Positions 34,334 through 44,405 of a DNA stretch of 51,347 nucleotides are shown here, piece after piece. The notes under the pieces are model-generated. The model was given only the letters and a program-made list of their open reading frames with translations, was not told where the DNA came from and did not search any database. The DNA comes from Chara braunii (taxonomy: Eukaryota; Streptophyta; Charophyceae; Charales; Characeae): NCBI GenBank assembly GCA_003427395.1, contig BFEA01000360.1, forward strand, positions 1,427,206-1,478,552, given 5' to 3'. The position numbers were made by a program, and so were the translations under genes. Positions within the stretch are counted from its first letter, which is position 1, and each line of letters opens with the position of its first letter.

Positions 34334-35794
34334 CTAAGTTGTCATAGCTGCTTGGAAAGTCGCAGGGGCGTTGGTGAGGCCAAATGGCATGACAACCCAC
34401 TCAAAGTGCCCGTACCGCGTCTTGAACGCGGTTTTGTACCGATCTTGAGGCTGGATTTCAATCTGATGGTAACCCGACTTCAAGTCCAACTTCGAGAAGT
34501 ACGTCGCGCCGCCTAACCGCTCAAGGAGATCATCGATCCTAGGGAGAGGGCCGGCGTTCTTTACAGTTTGGGCGTTAAGTTTTCTATAATCGATGCATAA
34601 CCGTAGATCTTTGTTCTTCTTCCGGACGAAGAGAACAGGGGCACCGTAAGGCGAACAACTAGGGCGAATCCAGCCCTTGTCAAGGAGGTCGTCGAGTTGT
34701 GCGCGAAGCACCTCGAGTTCCTCTTCGCTCATGCGGTAAATGCATCCACGCGGAGGGACGGCGCCAGTCTCGAGAGCGATCTTATGACGTATGGGCCTAT
34801 CCGGAACCGTTCCGGTGGGGGCCTCGAAGACGTCTCCATACTCATCCAAGATGTGAGAAATGTGTGGGTCCAGCGGTGACGCGGCTGGTCCGTCCGACGA
34901 GGGAAGAGCATGCAAGAATACAAGGCCCATCTCCTCGACGTCATTCCGAGCAATGGCGTCGCGAATTCTCGCAACGGAAACCACGTGACAAGCAATCGAA
35001 GTGTGAGGGGTCGCGACCGTATATGGCACTAACACTCCGTTCCGATCACGGATGTGAACGGTTCGGTCATGAAAGTTCACCGGATGATCGGCGTTACGCA
35101 ACCAAGACATGCCTAGAATCATGTCGAACTTGGTGTCGAGGATGTCAAAAGACACCGGCTCGCACGCAAGTGGTGCAAAGTATACCGGGACGCCGTCGAC
35201 GCATCGATCAATTAACTTTTGCGTGCAGCCGTCCGCGAGTGTAACTTGCGCGCGGGCCATAAAGGCTTGGCTCATGAAATTGCGAGATGCTCCGCAATCA
35301 ATCAAGGCACTGCAAGTTGCCTTTCCGATTTGAATGCGGATATAGAGCGAAGGCGCGTCGGTCTCGGTGTACCTTTGGGTGGCATACTCGCGGTCAATCT
35401 TCGCAAGATAGGAGCGGAGATCGACAACCGCTACTCCGTCGTCCGTCAACGAAGCTGGTATTGCAGTGTGCAAATAGGAGCGTAGATTTTCCATCAAGGC
35501 GTTGCAATGCGGCCTTGGCAAGGTTCCGGTTGAGGTTAGAGGCATCCAAGCGAAGTCCTCTCTCATGAGCGGGTCAAGCTCCTCAAGTCTTGACCATGTC
35601 GTCGAGTCCTCGTAATTCAGTGGCGAGCTGACCGGATCACTTGTCGATGGTGTACAGGCTGCGCATACGCTATCTAAGTGCACGTGGCTAGGCTGGTATA
35701 ATGGTGGTACCAGCTGGGCGGCATAATACTCATACGTAGCACAAGAATCAGCGACTAACGCATGCTCCCCGGTAGTGATATCGGTTGCTAGCAA
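34334..35794 (-). pseudogene. Element B protease and reverse transcriptase, N-terminal part
   Basis: The retropepsin part shows [14 protein letters not shown], where the usual D-[S/T]-G-A loop is DCGA. A second retropepsin-like segment follows ([10 protein letters not shown]). The reverse transcriptase fingers and palm include [25 protein letters not shown] (first catalytic Asp present) and [16 protein letters not shown]. The frame ends at TAG 34334-34336, and the same register continues beyond it. The first residue of this ORF is not a reliable start because upstream sequence in the same register is also pol-like. One C-to-T change from CAG would explain the stop. Confidence 0.88.
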
Positions 35795-35905
35795 GGCAAC
35801 CGGTTCCGGCGGAGTGAGGAGAAGTGTCGCCCCTCTCCTTGCGTAACTCAGTTTCCCGAGTTAGCTGGACGGGGTACCCGTGCCTTGCCCTTGTCCGGCC
35901 ATTGT

Positions 35906-36138
35906 GCGGTAGTGTGGGTGACACTATTGCACCATAGGCAATATCCGTACCGTTGACGTAGGTCAAATACCTCCTTGGTTGTGTTGTATGTCGTTCATGG
36001 TTGCTGCCCAGTTCCCGTCGCTGTCGTCGCTTGTGTCGCTAGTATTCGGACCTTTTCTACGTTGCATGGTTGCTGCCCAGTTCCCGTCCATGTTGACGTT
36101 GCCCAGTTCCCGTCCATGGTTGTTGCCGCAAACTACCA
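35906..36138. repeat. Short tandem duplications at a breakpoint
   Basis: GGTTGCTGCCCAGTTCCCGTC occurs at 35999-36019 and 36068-36088, with a shortened copy near 36098-36117. Between the first two lies ATTCGGACCTTTTCTACGTTGCAT (36044-36067, given here only as a landmark), a copy of nad1-derived sequence found again at 36140-36163. This is patchwork DNA at the junction of element B and the mitochondrial insert. Confidence 0.8.
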
Positions 36139-36268
36139 CATTCGGACATTTTCTACGTTGCATACAAGCCATTACTTTACTTTCAGCTAGTACTAAAAAA
36201 GTGACTCCTAGTAAAAGTGGTCTTATTATTTCCAGTATTTTGGCTAAAATGCCAATTATATTAAACAA
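36139..36268 (-). pseudogene. nad1: nad1 fragment, N-terminus
   Basis: NADH dehydrogenase subunit 1 is a membrane subunit of respiratory complex I encoded in plant mitochondria. About 43 codons remain: a hydrophobic helix ([20 protein letters not shown]), the conserved VLAESKVMA (family: LAERKV) and [10 protein letters not shown] (family: [11 protein letters not shown]). The Arg of LAERK is Ser and the Gly of KGP is Cys, so it has drifted. It is cut after about residue 43 and joined to duplicated junction sequence. The gene start is not resolved; the ORF begins with a non-ATG codon. Confidence 0.85.
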
Positions 36269-36593
36269 CGCTAAAAGCTTTGACTATCACGCTAAATTGA
36301 CTATCTAGATTGTTTGGGATTTTCACCAAGCGACCTTGATTTCAAACTATACAGACTCAATCATGCAAAACACGGCGGGACACCCATCTATGTGTTTGAT
36401 GATTGATTTTTAAGAGTTTCTGTGGAATCAACTATCACGATCGTCAATCAAAAAAAAAATTTGCAATATGTATTTACTTATTGTAATCTTACTTCTACTC
36501 GGTAGTCTAGTAGCGTGTGTTTGGTCGGTTTCTTGGTTCACGAAGGGCTGCCTTGGTAACAACGACTTGTGTTTCAATTTCTTCAGATCGGAT

Positions 36594-36667
36594 GGAAAAA
36601 TAGCTTAGTTGGTTAGAGTGTTGGTCTGTCACGCCAAAAGTCGCGGGTTCAAATCCCGTTTTTTCCG
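36594..36667 (+). tRNA. trnD-GUC: tRNA-Asp(GUC), mitochondrial type, in NUMT
   Basis: A complete 74-base cloverleaf. Acceptor stem GGAAAAA pairs perfectly with TTTTTCC, the D stem is GCTT/GAGT, and the anticodon stem is TTGGT/GCCAA with loop CTGTCAC (anticodon GTC). The variable loop has 5 bases, the T stem is GCGGG/CCCGT and the discriminator is G. The structure is intact although it sits in a nuclear copy. Nuclear RNA polymerase III would need suitable A and B boxes; GGTTCAAAT is B-box-like. Whether it is expressed is unknown. Confidence 0.88.
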
Positions 36668-36745
36668 GGAGGTATGGATGAGTGGCTGAAGACATTGGTT
36701 TGCTAAATCAACATACAACAAGATTGTATCATGGGTTCAAATCCC
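36668..36745 (+). pseudogene. trnS-GCU: tRNA-Ser(GCU), 3'-truncated, in NUMT
   Basis: It begins on the base after tRNA-Asp. The 5' acceptor strand is GGAGGTA, the anticodon loop TTTGCTAAA gives GCU, and it has a long class II variable arm and a T loop GGGTTCAAATCCC. The expected 3' acceptor strand (TACCTCC-like) is missing: the sequence changes to GACCGAACAG right after the T loop, so the mitochondrial match ends near 36745. Confidence 0.85.
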
Positions 36746-37470
36746 GACCGAACAGAGATGGACTGCACAAAGGTCGTTTTCTTTATTAGGTCAACCAACG
36801 TCCGAGCATACCGCTACCGATAGATAAGGAGGCCTTTCTTATCTTAAGAGAACGATGGTCAACTCTTCTTTAAGCACAACGTAAGCAAATTCCACGGTGT
36901 AAGTGTAGAGGAACTGAAGGGTGGCACTCACAAATCGATGGCAGATGGCACGGCCTCTCCACAACCGGATTTCTGGAAGTGTCGACCGAAGCTTGAAACT
37001 CTGCTGAGAGAACGATATGTTCACGACAAATTTTGCAACCTTATCGAGGTTGTTTCAGACGTATCCTTCCTAATATACTGCTATGAACTCATCCGTGGTA
37101 ATCCCCTGTTGGTGCATTAGGCACTTACTCAAGTTTGAACTTGGGTAGACATTGCGACTTTGCCTTTTGTGAGAACTTGGTCTCAATTGAGGTTCCTATT
37201 GATTAAAACCCCATCTGCAGTGGCCTTTGCAGCCCAATAGTCGTAAAGGAGGCATCGAGCAGTAGGCAGACAAATCCTTTGCTATATGAGGTACCTGAAG
37301 CACGCTACTCTGGAGAATACCATCAAGCGCTTGCCTTGCTTTCATGAGCTTATAGAAACGACAGTGAAATTCTAAGAAAGGATAAGGACGGTACAGTGCA
37401 AGGGATGTGAGCCGATCCATCCCCACGGGGATCAGTAAAGTCGATCTATTGGTAGTACAATACATCCTAC
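36746..37470. other. No recognised gene between NUMT and element C
   Basis: Moderately open on the minus strand near 37200-37440 (for example RFYKLMKARQALDGILQSSV), but no family is recognised. If element C lies in a dynein intron, this stretch should be the continuation of that intron or the next exon; I could not confirm a dynein match. Confidence 0.35.
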
Positions 37471-38421
37471 TGAAACGGTTTTCACCATTGGCAGTAGCAG
37501 ATACAGATCCCAGGCCTCGATCCCTAGACCTTGGCACACCCATGTACAGTATCGAGTCGACCCCTGTGGGTTTGAACCCGTGACATGTGTTTTGGTAGTT
37601 GACTATTGTCTGTCGTAGGTCTGTGTAGCTGTAGGGGTTCGATCTGTAGGTCTATCGAGTAGAGGTCATAGTTGTGTAGAGGTCGTAGTTGTAGTAATTC
37701 TGAAAGGTCAAGGTTGTAGCTGCTACAGTCCCGAAAGGCCAAGTCTACAGACTTCCAGAAGGTTCGGAAGTGGCCTTTCGAGTTTTTCTCACGTTATTCA
37801 CAGCAGACCAGAGGCAAGTGGGCAAGTGGTGAGTCCAACTTCGCTTAGTCGGCAGTACCCAGTCCCAGTCTCACTTTGTCCAGTCAGCAAGTACCATATG
37901 GGACTGTGTGCACCATGGGACTGACGGAAAGGGGCAGACCAGCGGCTCACAAAAATATAAATCAAGAGGCAGCGGCCAGCCATTCATTCATTCCTGCGTG
38001 AGCCATGCGGAAGAGCTGGCTAGCGTCTTGTGCGAGGTGGTCTGCAGTTTGCCCGAAGTTGAAGTGGGCTGAGGTGGAGATTAGCGCAACCATAGCTACT
38101 TCTAGATAGTAGTAGTTGGCGGCCATAGCTGCCATAGCTAGCAATAGGTGTTAGTCAGAGTGAGTGGGTGTGTGTGTGTTACAACGTGTATGTGCGTGGG
38201 ATATCCAGGGAGATCCGAAGTCGAGTGTGTGTGAACAGTTGGGTGAACACAGTGTTGGACAGAGGATATGTGGGCGCTCAGGCGCCATAGCCAGTTGGAA
38301 GCGAGTTTGTAAGTGAACTGTGTTCTCGGCTTGACTATCTCTGAGCTTCGTGTGGGCGCACAACGTCAGTATGAATTGCCATCTGTTTGCATGAATGTGA
38401 AGTGAAGAAGAAAGCGAGTCT
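37471..38421 (+). repeat. 5' LTR of element C
   Basis: Starts TGAAACGGTTTT. It aligns over its whole length with 44644-45592 and similarity ends at AGTCT. The end is not the usual CA, so the true LTR could be longer and the 3' copy truncated. No convincing primer-binding site follows; the next 240 bases are leader up to the gag ATG at 38665. Confidence 0.88.
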
Positions 38422-38664
38422 TAAATAATTAATGTCGTCTTGTCTGCGACGTTAAATAACTCCTGAGGAGTTAGGGGGGATATCCTTAAATGCCTCCTGA
38501 TCAGCATTAAAGTTCAGTAGTGACAGATTAGTAATAGGTCTGGGCTAGAGACTAGTTGACAGGGTCCCACCCGGATCCTGTAGTCCTTAGAGAGTCCGTC
38601 AGGAAGTCAGAGAGTAGGTCTAAGTGGTGAGGAGTGGGACAATCATTGTCGTGCACCCAACACC

Positions 38665-40062
38665 ATGGATGATTATCCTATGTACGGCTTGCTCGTAGGG
38701 TTCTCCCTTTGGGGGACCCTTTGGGGGACCCTTTGGGGGACCCTTTGGCGTCTCCTCTTTCCCTTGGAATTTTGGAACACCTTCACGTGTAGAGTAGAGA
38801 CCAGGGGTGGTGCTAGCACCACTCCCTACACCAAGGAACAGGAGGAGGAGGCTGGGAGGATTCTGGCCGTGTAGAAGACCAAGAAAGAAAAGAGGGAAGT
38901 AGTAAAGCAGGCCACGAAGTTGGCCTTATTGCAGGAGCAGGCCGCAAAAAGGAAGTAGTTGGAGGAGTTAGAAAGGGTGAAAAAGGAGGGGGAAGAAAAG
39001 TTGAAAGCAGTGGAGGAAGGAGAAGAAAAAAAGAAAAAGGTGGAAGAAGACGTGCCCCTAATCAGAAGAAGTATCAAGGAAAGAGGAGAGTCGAGTGGCA
39101 CAAAGCAGGAGGATCCCTGGCTAGAGAAGAAGGTTTCTGAATGGGTTGCTAATTTGTCCCTGGGAGAAGAGGAGAAGGTGATGTTATATGTCCCCAAGGA
39201 AGAACAGGAGGCGATCATTAAGGAGTTGGAAGCCGAAGAAGATCCCCTCAAATGTCAGATGATCGAAGAAGAGAAGAAGCTATAATGGAAGTTGCATCTG
39301 ACCAGGAAGAAGAAAAAGAGAATGGAGGAGGTGAGTAAGACGACCAATGAGTTAGAGGCGGTGAAGGAGCAAAGAGCACAAATGGAGGCGCATGCTGATG
39401 TTGTAGGGAAGATGGAAGTGATGGCGCGTAACATAGAACTCTTGGCAAGGGCTCAGGAGGAGCAGTATCAATTTGCCAGGAGTCAAGATATAACTTAAAG
39501 TTTGCGGTCCATTAGATTGGGGTTTAGAAAGTTCGCACACAAAATGATGATGCGCATGGGCTCAGAGGTGAACACAAGGTTAGAAAATACGGAGCGATTA
39601 TGTACTGGCGCTATAGAAGGCGCAAAACATGCTGCTCCAAGGGAGGAGGAAGTTTGTCCCCATAGAGAGTCTGTTAAGGTGAAGTTTCCCGATTCCTACA
39701 GTGGGACGAAGGAGGAGAACTTCGATAACTAGGAGGCGAATGTGAACTCTTACGTTCACCTCCAGAAGATAGCCCCTGTGGAACATGTCCTCATTGCCTT
39801 CCATGCCCTTAAAGACGAAGCAGCTAGCTTCGCCAGGTCGTTGTGTCGTGCTGCTAAGTGCGAGAATGATATGGTCGCGTATTCCCTAATTACTTCCCTG
39901 AGTGACTTCCTTAAGTTACTACGCAAGAGGTTTGCAGATGTCATGCGAAGTGTTAGAGCTTCTGACAAACTACAGACCATCTATTCCCGCCAGTGGAGGA
40001 GTGCTAGTCTGCTAGAGCACTCAAGGGCGTTATGGATGAACTGGTCGCCGTCCCTGACCATG
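38665..40062 (+). pseudogene. gag: gag of element C, N-terminal and capsid part
   Basis: The ATG at 38665 opens a register that stays coding to about 40062 (some 465 codons), broken by stops at 38872 (TAG), 38956 (TAG), 39283 (TAA), 39496 (TAA) and 39730 (TAG). Each is one transition from CAG, CAA or TGG. Near the start, a 12-base repeat encodes LWGT four times (38709-38755). A charged Lys/Glu coiled coil spans about 38820-39480. The capsid-like part begins near 39675 (VKVKFPDSYSGTKEENFDN) and includes VLIAFHALKDEAASFARSL. It would package element RNA; it cannot be translated intact. Confidence 0.87.
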
Positions 40063-40934
40063 GGGTAACTGAAACCCAGTTGGTCAACTTATTTTATCGT
40101 GCCATGTCGGAACCTTTGCGTGAACACTTCTTTGAAAAGAGTAGGGAGTCTACCACGACCTACGATACTTTGAGTAGGGAAGTGGTAGCATTTGAAGCGT
40201 AGTCCATAACCGTTTTCCACTTTCTGGCATAAGGACCTTGATAAGGGTAAGAAAGTGGAAAGGTCATACCAGCTCAGGTCAGGTTAAGGGCAAGGACCAC
40301 CTGATCCTTACATTAGATGAGGGTGGTATGGAACAGGTCCCTTACAACCAGATAGTGTGGGGCTTGGAGGAGGATGACAGTGGCGATGGTAAGGGGAGGA
40401 CTTACGCTGTTGTCGAGGCTGGAGGGAGGCCGCAAGGTAGAGGAGGAGGCTGGGGCCAAGGGGGTCAGGCTTCCGGGGTCGAGGACAGAGTGATCAGGGG
40501 GTTGGTGGCAGAGGAGGCCACCAAGCGGGAGGTAGGGGTCAAGGTGCCCCGCAAAACCGCTCTCGTTTCAATCAATCACCTCCCAGGAGGGGTGGATGGC
40601 ACCCTGGTTTGCCGCAAGGCAGACCCTGGGAAGACTTGGGCCGAGAACAGACGGTTTGATAGAGGAGGATAGATCAGGATCAGTGTATCTATTGCGGTGA
40701 CCCTGGTCATATTATTAAATACAGAGAGGCCCGGTTTGCTGCACAGGCAGCAAAAGGCAACCACCGGTAGGGGTTCCAACTGCCCCTACCCCTAGACCAT
40801 GTGAAGAAGAGTGCGCGCACCACACAAAAACTCCCAAACCACATGTGTCTATGGCAGAGGTTGCTGGCTAGTGCCTAGACAAGTGTCCACAGGCTGCTTG
40901 TGTTAGAGTATCTCTAGGCACTTCCCTCATAGGC
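40063..40934 (+). pseudogene. gag C-terminus with degenerate zinc knuckle, element C
   Basis: Continuation of gag in shifted registers. 40238-40672 encodes a Gly/Arg-rich stretch (GGRPQGRGGGWGQGG) typical of nucleocapsid regions. At 40684-40722 a knuckle reads CIYCGDPGHIIKY: the fourth ligand Cys is Tyr (TAC from TGC), one G-to-A change, so zinc binding is probably lost. A frame-disrupted spacer leads to the protease. Confidence 0.78.
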
Positions 40935-41339
40935 GTGGCAGAAGAGTTGAAGGAGAGGATGCCTGCCTGGGCCAAGATGAAGAAGGATGCGAAAGGACAA
41001 CTAGTTTTAGTAGATGTAGAGGTCTATAGAGGCAGAGTAGAGGCCCTTATAGACAGTGGGAGCACCCGGAGCTATATTAGTAGGAAAGCGCTGCAGAAGC
41101 TGAAGTTAAATCTGAAAGTCCAGAAGTTAGGAGATCCTATAGTCAGTATCCTCGCAGACAATCGCACTATGCGAGTCAAGGATTATGTAGAGGGAGTCCA
41201 GGTGTACTTTCGCCTAGAGAAGGATGAGAAGGTGGAGAAAGTTCTTCATTCCCTGACTCTCCTCATAGAGGACAACCTTCCTTTCGACATGGTCCTAGGA
41301 ATAGACTGGGAGAGGCATCAGGGGCCACACTCCATTTAA
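40935..41339 (+). pseudogene. Protease of element C
   Basis: Retropepsin-like protease. EALIDSGSTRSYIS carries the D-S-G active-site triad, with Ser at the usual Ala position. FDMVLGIDWERH is the second conserved block (hydrophobic-G-hydrophobic-D-W-L/E). The open stretch ends in TAA after 134 codons. The catalytic triad itself is intact, unlike the rest of pol. Confidence 0.82.
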
Positions 41340-42439
41340 GAGAGCACGAGTGTAGGCTCCCTAGTCCATCAGGCGAAGTTAAGACTGCTCGCCTATTTCA
41401 TGTGTCAGGAGTAGACAACATTCTGACACATTGTTGTCTCAGTGTCCCCGCGTTCACGCGATTAGTAAAGAAGGAGCAACTAGAAGAACAGGTTTCCGTA
41501 GCCTATGTTAGGCTTGTCACTGAGCCTATGAAAGAGAACCCCCTTGATTCGGCTATTGCCAAGCTGCTGGAGGAGTTGACAGACTTAGCTAAGCCGCCTA
41601 CAGGAGTCGTGCAACGACCCATTCAACATCGTATTGAGATAAAGCCTGGCAGTAGGACTCCTAAGGGAGCCATCTATAGGATGTCCCCAAGGGAGCTAGA
41701 GGAGCTACCCTAACAGTTAGACGATCTCCTGGAGAAGGGTTGGATTATGCCCAGCACATGTTATTTTCGTCCCCAAGAAGGAGGGAGAGCTTAGAATGTG
41801 CATAGACTATAGGGGTCTCAATGCCGTCACAGTGAAGAATGCAGAACCACTGCCCCGTATAGATGATCTGTTAGATCGGGTGCAGGGCTGCAAATACTTC
41901 TCTAAGATAGATTTGAAGTTAGGCTATCATCAGATAGAGGTCCACCCTGATGAACAGTACAAGACGGCATTCAAGACGAGGTATGGGCATTACGAGTTTA
42001 TAGTCATGCCCTTTGGACTAACCAATGCGCCAGCTACATTCCAACGTTGCATGAACGATTTGTTCAGGCCGTGGTTAAATAGATTTGTAGTAGTATACTA
42101 TATGATATTCTAGTTTTTAGTAAGATCCTCCAGGAGCATGAGGGTCATCTGAGGCAGGTTTTGGAGAAGCTGAGCTAAGCTAACTTCAAGATCAACGCAA
42201 AGAAGTGTGAGTGGGCCAAAACGCAAGTTTTGTACTTGGGCCAAGTCTTAGATGGAGATGGCATTAAACCTAAGGACATCAAGATAGCAACGATTAGAGA
42301 TTGGCCAACGCCCCGCACATTGACAGAGTTGTGGTCATTCCTAGGCTTAGCCAACTACTATAGGAAGTCCGTGAGGAACTTTTCCACTATTGTTGCACCC
42401 CTTTGCCGATTGTTGAAGAAAGAGGCAATTTGGGAATAA
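41340..42439 (+). pseudogene. Reverse transcriptase of element C
   Basis: 41402-41713 is the linker with the conserved RPIQHRIEIKPGSRTPKGAI block. 41796-42113 is the palm: [40 protein letters not shown] and [16 protein letters not shown]. The catalytic box at 42095-42110 is destroyed. Reading tac tat atg ata ttc tag, a base is missing compared with the family YLDDILVFS, and the next register gives LYDILVFS, so the first Asp is Tyr. The thumb/connection part is at 42230-42439 (YLGQVLDGDGIKP, WSFLGLANYYRK). Confidence 0.9.
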
Positions 42440-42982
42440 GATAGAGACTGTACATCGACCTTGAAGAAGTTAAAGCTGGGGTCGATAGAATATCCAGTCC
42501 TTAGGGTAGTCGATCCGTCTTTGCCTCTTGTCGTCACCATTGACACAAGTCAGTATGGTATAGGTGTTGTGTTACAGCAAGATGATGGCAATGGCTATAG
42601 ACCCGTAGAGTTCATGTCTGTCAGGATGCCTTCAGAGAAGGTAGCGACATCTACGTATGCGAGGGAACTCTACGCTCTCAGGCAGGCACTAGATCACTGG
42701 AAGCACTACTTGCTTGGGAGGCACTTCAAAGTTTATTCAGACCACGAGACATTGAGGTAGCTGAAGACGCAAGCCAAGATGACACCTAAGCTTACTAGGT
42801 GGGCCGCTGAAATAGATCAGTTTGACCTTGATCTCAAGCCAGTGAAAGGGAAATATAATGTAGTCACGGACTCTGTGAGTAGGACGGCTGATTACTTTGG
42901 AGCGATAGTTCACTATCTGGATATAGGGAGAGACCTGCAACAGAAAGTGAAAGAGAGCATGTGCGCAGGACCCTGTTTATAG
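42440..42982 (+). pseudogene. RNase H of element C
   Basis: The catalytic acidic sites are visible as VVTIDTSQYGIGVVLQQ, YARELYALRQA, VYSDHETLR and TDSVSR. A TAG follows SDHETLR at 42758-42760, where the family has a codon after LR, and the frame changes near 42770 before the last block. It would degrade RNA in RNA/DNA hybrids; it is interrupted here. Confidence 0.85.
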
Positions 42983-44110
42983 GGATCTCCTCAAGAGAGG
43001 TAAGGAGTCTCCAGAGTCTGAGCCAGACTACCGCACTACAGATGGGTTACTATTTGAGAAGACTAACGTAGCTGACCGTTTGTGCGTTCCCGATAGTGAA
43101 GAGATCCGTAGTTTGATCTTAGGGGAATGTCACGACAGAGAGGGACATTTTAGTTGGCAGAAGACGTTAACCAACCTCATACGCGCGTATACATGGCCAA
43201 GTATGAAGACCGACTGCATAGAGTATGTACGCAATTGCAAAGTCTGCCAACGAAATAAGACCACTACGCGGGCCCCTCTTGGTCTTCTCAGACCCCTGCC
43301 TATTCCGACAGGACCCGGAGATTGTGTGTCCATTGACTTTATGGATGTTGGGGTCAAGAGTAGGCATGACACGAGCCAAGTCATGGTTATAGTTGATAGA
43401 TTTAGTAAATATGCAGTCTTTGTTCCTTTACCCGCAAAGGCATGAACATATTTAGTCATAGACAAGTTCTTTGATCATTGGGTAAGTGAACATGGTCTCC
43501 CGCTGTCAATAGTTAGTGACAGAGATACCAGGTTCACTAGTCAGAACAGGCAGGAGTTGATGAGAGTCTATAGCTCTAGGTTGTTGATGTCATCTAGCCG
43601 TCATCCTGAGACTAACGGTCAAACTGAACAGATGAACGAAATCCTGCAGCAAGTTCTCATAATGTATATTAGACCTGATCAGCTTAATTGGGATGAGATG
43701 CTTCCCAACGTAGCCAGCGCATAGAATAACAGCGTGCACTTAGAGACTTGTCGCACTCCCAACGAGTCTCATAAGTCCTTTAGACCGCGTAGAACGTTTG
43801 AGGGACTGAACTGGGATCAGATTCAAAGGCTACCACCCGGTACTAGGGAGTTTGCACTACACTATGAAAAAGAGATTGCTACCGTTACAGAGAACCTCAG
43901 GAAGGCCCAACATAGAATGATAGAGCAAGCAATAAGCATTGTCGCCCATCACAGTTCCAAGTAGGCGACTTAGTCTGGGTTAAGTCGAAAGAATTTGCTC
44001 CTGAGGAAAACATCTCACAAAAACTATTGCCCGCATACTGAGGACCGTGGCCAGTCTTAGACGTTAAGGGCGGCGAGGATGGATCGTCCTACACAGTTGA
44101 AATTCCATCA
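42983..44110 (+). pseudogene. Integrase of element C
   Basis: The zinc head reads ECHDREGHFSWQKT with NCKVCQRNK (H2C2 complete). The core contains CVSIDFMD (Asp 1), LSIVSDRDTRFTSQ (Asp 2) and NGQTEQMNE (Glu, 35 residues after Asp 2), so the DDE triad is present across frames. Stops occur at 43443-43445 (TGA) and 43722-43724 (TAG). The tail around 43960-44100 has GDLVWVKSKEFAP in an altered register and then HTYPVFHASKLLP. Broken by stops and indels, but the catalytic residues survive. Confidence 0.87.
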
Positions 44111-44209
44111 CATCTCCACACCTACCCAGTTTTTCACGCGTCAAAGTTGTTGCCATGTATCACAAGCCAAGAGTTTCCATCACGAAGGTCCATGATCCCT
44201 CCGGACATG

Positions 44210-44405
44210 GATGGAAAGCAAAACACACGAACTGAGGGCGGAGCTTGAAGTTTCATATCGTGACTAAATCCTAATTTCAAGGTAAGTATGGAGCTCTGTG
44301 GATTAGTACTAGCTTTATATCCAACACCTACGATTTCTAAAAAACAGAAATATTTGGTTTCCGTAAGCTTCACTTTATTTAATTTGACAAAGAATTCCCG
44401 GTACG
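44210..44405. other. About 190-bp insertion inside element C integrase tail
   Basis: Coding sequence for the integrase tail stops after a Met-Asp-Gly (about 44208-44214) and resumes at DIDGIVGEDV near 44405. The intervening sequence is AT-rich and non-coding and contains a splice-donor-like CAAG|GTAAGTAT at 44278-44288. It may be a small insertion or an intron-like piece; no terminal inverted repeats were found. Confidence 0.5.

Larger units (their letters stand above)
31922..35905 (-). mobile_element. Ty3/Gypsy element B, 5'-truncated pol
   Basis: Pol of a Ty3/Gypsy element reads right to left in a single register from about 35795 to 31922, roughly 1,290 codons. The order is protease, reverse transcriptase, RNase H, integrase, chromodomain-like tail. 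Only two in-frame stops occur, both TAG (34334-34336 and 32567-32569). Gag and the 5' LTR are missing: pol-like sequence ends near 35905, shortly before tandem repeats and mitochondrial DNA. Four single N bases (32011, 33293, 33478, 33677) fall in this element and nowhere else, suggesting a collapsed multi-copy family. Confidence 0.9.
36139..36745. other. Nuclear insertion of mitochondrial DNA (NUMT)
   Basis: It contains the 5' part of nad1 (minus), tRNA-Asp(GUC) and most of tRNA-Ser(GCU), both on the plus strand with no spacer between the tRNAs. All are of plant mitochondrial type. The insert is AT-richer than its neighbours and is cut abruptly inside both nad1 and tRNA-Ser, which shows it is a transferred fragment. 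The region between nad1 and tRNA-Asp (36270-36593) is presumably mitochondrial intergenic DNA. Confidence 0.88.

Noticed and set aside
36507-36695. Minus-strand ORF with GFEPATFGVTDQHSNQLSYFS
   Set aside because: Antisense translation of the two tRNA genes, a known kind of false protein.
37398-37412. 14-base word CAAGGGATGTGAGC shared with the dynein exon
   Set aside because: Only 14 bases agree and the surrounding translation does not resemble dynein; probably chance.
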